NCBI GenBank assembly: GCA_028288725.1
Contig: JAQGIC010000062.1
Span: 1 to 64,000, forward strand
Reading direction: 5' to 3'
DNA: 64,000 nt
Source of the DNA: Rhodospirillales bacterium
GTDB taxonomy: Bacteria > Pseudomonadota > Alphaproteobacteria > ATCC43930 > CGMCC-115725
Under the pieces are notes generated by a model. The model was not told where the DNA came from and did no database searches. It saw only the letters and a list, made by a program, of their open reading frames with translations. A program made the position numbers and the translations under genes. Each line of letters starts with the position of its first letter. Within the stretch, counting starts at the first letter, position 1. This document shows positions 60,091 to 64,000 of this stretch, piece after piece.

Positions 60091-60456
60091 ATGGCTCCGT
60101 ATAAGCCGCAGAATTTCGGTGACCGCTTGAACACGGCGGCGAGTGCGAAAAAGGCGGCGCTCGCCAAGTTCGAAGCGAAAACCGCAGTATTGGCGACCGT
60201 CTCCGCCGAAAAGCAGGCCGAGCGCCTGGCCGCCGCCGCAGCCCGCGAGGCGCGCGCCGCCGAACGGGAATTGGCGAAGCAGGCGAAGGCCGTCCAGGAC
60301 GCCCAGGCCAAGGCCGAGCGTCAGGCCGCCCAGGCCGAAGCCAAGCTGGCCGAAGAAGCTCGCCTCGCCCAGGAATCGGTCCAGGAAGCCAATCTGGAGA
60401 TCGAGCGCAAGGCCGCGCGCGACGCCCGCTACGCCGCGCGCAAGGCCCGCAAGTAG
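60091..60456 (+). CDS. DUF6481 family Ala/Lys-rich coiled-coil protein
   Basis: A 121-residue, highly charged helical protein opening MAPYKPQNFGDRLNTAASAK. A long Ala/Glu/Lys/Arg repeat (AREARAAERELAKQAKAVQD, KAERQAAQAEAKLAEEARLA) follows, with an ARDARYAARKARK end. This matches the DUF6481 family of alphaproteobacteria. Function unknown. GAGG precedes the ATG. Confidence 0.75.
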   Translation: MAPYKPQNFGDRLNTAASAKKAALAKFEAKTAVLATVSAEKQAERLAAAAAREARAAERELAKQAKAVQDAQAKAERQAAQAEAKLAEEARLAQESVQEANLEIERKAARDARYAARKARK

Positions 60457-60471
60457 CCGAAGCCTGAGGCG

Positions 60472-62160
60472 CTACGCCGCCCGGACCCGGGCGACGAACT
60501 GCTCGATCTCGTGACGCAGCCGGTCGCTTTCGCGCGTCAGCGTCGTCGCCTTGCCTAGCACGCCCGCGGCGGTGCGGCCGGTCTCGCCGACCGCGTCCGC
60601 GACCTGGGTCGCGTCCCCGGACACGGTCGCCGTATCGGAGGCCGCCTGGGCCACGTTGCGGGCGATCTCGTGCGTCGCGGCCTGCTGCTGCTCGACGGCG
60701 TCGGCAATGGCGGTCGAAATCTCGTCGACCCGCGCGATCGTTTCGACGATGCCGCGCACCGCGCCGACCGTGCTCTGCGTTTCCGCCTGCATCGCTTGGA
60801 TCTGCTTGGTGATCTCCTGGGTCGCGTTCGCGGTCTGGATCGCCAGATTCTTGACCTCGTTGGCGACGACGGCGAAGCCCTTGCCGGCGTCGCCGGCGCG
60901 CGCCGCCTCGATCGTCGCATTCAAGGCCAGGAGGTTGGTCTGGCTGGCGATTTCGCTGATCAGGCGGACGATGCCGCCGACCGTGTCTGCCAGATGGGAC
61001 AGGCTTTCGACCGACGTGCTGGCGCCCTGGGCGGCGGCGCTGGCGTCGGCCGCGATGCGGCTGGCATCGGCGACCCGCCGGGAGATCTCGCCGAACGAGG
61101 CGGACAGCTCTTCCGATGCGGCCGCGACCGCCTGGACGCTGCCGGTGGCGCTGTCGCCGGCCTGGGCGACCCCGCTCGCCTGCAGGGTCGCCTGTTCGGC
61201 GACGACGCTCAAGCCTTCGGCCGTATCGCGCAATTCCATCGCCGCCGAGGCCACGGTTTCGACCACCGTCTTGACCGTCGCTTCGAACGACGAGGCGAGC
61301 GTGCCCAGCAATTGCCGCCGGTCGGCCTCGCCGCGTTCCCGTGCGATCTCGGTTTCCAGCCGCAGCCGGCGCCGCTCCTGGGCATTCTCCTGGAAGATCT
61401 TGACGGTCTGGGCCATGTCGCCGATTTCGTCCGTCCGGGCCTGCTCCGGCACTTCGCCGTCCAGATCGCCGTCGGCCAGACGGCGCATGTTCTGGCCGAG
61501 GCGGCTCAGCGCACCGGTTATTCTGCGGCCGACCAGCCAGCTGATCACGCCGGCGACCAGCGCCAGCACTATGACGATACCGGCCAATTGCCAGGCGAAT
61601 GCCGCGAAATCGCGTTGAAAATCATCCAGGTAGATGCCGGTGCCGATGATCAGGCCCCAGGGCTCGAATTCCTTGATGAAGCCCAGCTTGGGCACGGGCT
61701 GGTCGCTGCCGGCCTTGGGCCAGAGATAGTCCAGCGAACCCTGGTGATCGCGCCGGGCCAGATCGATCATGGCGGCAAAGATCTTCAGGCCGCTCGGATC
61801 GGCGAAACCGATCATGTTCTTGCCTTCGAGCTCCGGCTTGACGCCGTGGGCGACCATGGCGCCCGCCATGTCGATGATGAAGGTATATTCAGTCCCGTCA
61901 TAGCGGATGGCGTCGTTGATCTCGCGCAGGCGCTTCAGCCCGTCTTCCTTGCTGAGCGTGCCGGCCTTGACCTGTTTGTCGAGCGCCGTGGCCATCGAAT
62001 GCTCGGTCTCGACGATCGCCCGGACCTTGGACAGCCGGTCCTGCAGCATCGAGCCCCGCACGATCCACAGCGCCGCCGCCAGCATGATCGCCAGGGACAG
62101 GGCGCCCAGAATGCTTTGCAGGCCCAACTTGCGACCGATGGTCAATCTTCCGAGTTGCAC
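60472..62160 (-). CDS. Methyl-accepting chemotaxis protein with a single-Cache sensor
   Basis: A 562-residue chemoreceptor. The first transmembrane helix is near 13-34. A periplasmic sCache_2-type domain ([40 protein letters not shown]) precedes the second helix near 190-212. HAMP is [20 protein letters not shown], and the signalling hairpin tip is [36 protein letters not shown] (quoted in parts). Starts at GTG with GGGAGG upstream. No C-terminal CheR-tether (NWETF) is seen. It is divergent from the receiver/CheC/kinase genes, to which it may signal. Confidence 0.93.
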   Translation of the reverse strand: MQLGRLTIGRKLGLQSILGALSLAIMLAAALWIVRGSMLQDRLSKVRAIVETEHSMATALDKQVKAGTLSKEDGLKRLREINDAIRYDGTEYTFIIDMAGAMVAHGVKPELEGKNMIGFADPSGLKIFAAMIDLARRDHQGSLDYLWPKAGSDQPVPKLGFIKEFEPWGLIIGTGIYLDDFQRDFAAFAWQLAGIVIVLALVAGVISWLVGRRITGALSRLGQNMRRLADGDLDGEVPEQARTDEIGDMAQTVKIFQENAQERRRLRLETEIARERGEADRRQLLGTLASSFEATVKTVVETVASAAMELRDTAEGLSVVAEQATLQASGVAQAGDSATGSVQAVAAASEELSASFGEISRRVADASRIAADASAAAQGASTSVESLSHLADTVGGIVRLISEIASQTNLLALNATIEAARAGDAGKGFAVVANEVKNLAIQTANATQEITKQIQAMQAETQSTVGAVRGIVETIARVDEISTAIADAVEQQQAATHEIARNVAQAASDTATVSGDATQVADAVGETGRTAAGVLGKATTLTRESDRLRHEIEQFVARVRAA

Positions 62161-62427
62161 GACGCACCTCCCGCGCGAAAAGTCATTATTCTACTATTTA
62201 GGCGCGATACAGCACGCCGGACCATCAGGGTGACCCGAATTCTTTAACGATACGCTTAAACAGGGCCATCAACTTGCCGGGATCAGAAGGTTATTCTTCG
62301 ACCTCACGATGCTTAATTTCGCGCGCGAAGACGCTTCGGCAGTCCCCGCGTTAGTCACTCCTTTATATTGGCGCGGCGATGATCCAGGTTTCGAGCGCGG
62401 CCGCCCCATCCAGGATAAGATCAGACC

Positions 62428-62774
62428 ATGCCGGTACATATTCTTCTGCTCGACGACAGCAAGGTTGCGCGCATGGCGGCCCGCCGGATCATCTCCGAGG
62501 CGGTGCCGGACGCGGTCGTGATCGACACGGGCGAGATCCCGCGCGTGTTCGAACTGATCGCCGAGACGGCGTTCGACCTGGTGCTGATCGATTACAACAT
62601 GCCCGAAGAGGACGGCCTCAGCCTGGCGGCCCGGCTGGCCCTGGCCCATCCGACCCTGCGCATGGCGCTGCTGACGGCCAATATCCAGGAATCGGTGGTT
62701 CAGCGCGCCCACGCGCTGGGCCTCGTGTTGCTGCCTAAGCCGCTTCGCCCCGACGCGATCCGCGACATCCTGAA

Positions 62775-62778
<4 letters not shown>
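62428..62778 (+). CDS. Single-domain response regulator (CheY-like)
   Basis: A 116-residue receiver. The acidic pocket is Asp9-Asp10 (LLLDDSK), the phosphorylation site Asp55 (LVLIDYNMPEEDG), the switch Thr in ALLTANIQE and the conserved Lys in LLPKPLRP. No output domain. Its stop overlaps the start of cheC (ATGA), so kinase, receiver and phosphatase are encoded together. Confidence 0.93.

Positions 62779-64000
<1,222 letters not shown>

Overview
The window is GC-rich and close to fully coding. It looks like the chromosome of a Rhodospirillales/Azospirillaceae-type alphaproteobacterium. The grounds are a glnK-amtB pair, a UbiH-family hydroxylase, a DUF971/UPF0434/LON-domain/CnoX block, a pqqABCDE operon, a complete bkd operon under an Lrp-family regulator, EcfG-like promoter motifs and a CheC-linked sensory cluster. 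The species cannot be named from the sequence alone. No rRNA, CRISPR array or intact insertion sequence was seen.

Layout. 1-4.6 kb: nitrogen sensing (amtB, glnK), a UbiH-type hydroxylase and a conserved housekeeping block ending at tRNA-Gly(GCC) and its terminator. 4.9-5.7 kb: a DUF1778/GNAT toxin-antitoxin pair beside the tRNA. 5.8-24.9 kb: an accessory oxidative-metabolism and stress region. It holds a TPP-dependent enzyme, an SDR and thioredoxin-reductase-like pair, PQQ biosynthesis, a PQQ-type sorbosone dehydrogenase with a DUF2231 membrane protein, a transketolase, zinc alcohol dehydrogenases and CBS and cupin proteins. It also holds at least six decayed genes: sulfate-binding protein, SMP-30, CHAD, SDR and alcohol dehydrogenase fragments, and a transketolase cut by one in-frame amber codon. 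Six exact GGAAC-N17/18-GTT motifs, the form expected of the alphaproteobacterial general stress sigma factor EcfG, sit just upstream of the main transcription units here, including pqqA and the sorbosone dehydrogenase unit.

24.9-31.7 kb: a probable aromatic-catabolic cluster (NodB-like amidohydrolase, fumarylacetoacetase-family hydrolase, extradiol dioxygenase, carboxymuconolactone-decarboxylase-family protein, CynX-type transporter, FMN reductase) with a divergent LysR regulator. 31.8-34 kb: a secreted di-heme peroxidase and a small FN3-like protein. 34.4-36.8 kb: a dehalogenase-like hydrolase divergent from a MarR/DUF2000/tautomerase unit, with a perfect 19-bp palindrome between them. 37-42.6 kb: an NAD-dependent epimerase, a DHA2 exporter, an orphan CoxL-like molybdoenzyme subunit and a zeta-type GST. 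42.7-49.4 kb: a TetR-controlled tripartite RND efflux operon with repeated TetR-like operators.

50-53.4 kb: DUF305, a secreted beta-propeller, an ECF sigma factor and its anti-sigma factor, all on the minus strand. 53.5-54.2 kb: a vapBC pair with an operator-like inverted repeat. 54.2-59.9 kb: the branched-chain 2-oxoacid dehydrogenase operon, with two Lrp-like palindromes before its divergent regulator. 60-64 kb: a DUF6481 protein, a chemoreceptor, a receiver, CheC and the start of a histidine kinase.

A 115-bp multi-hairpin intergenic repeat occurs twice in full (36810, 38019) and once truncated (49984). Its ends supply stop codons to the flanking genes, and paired base changes preserve its hairpins.
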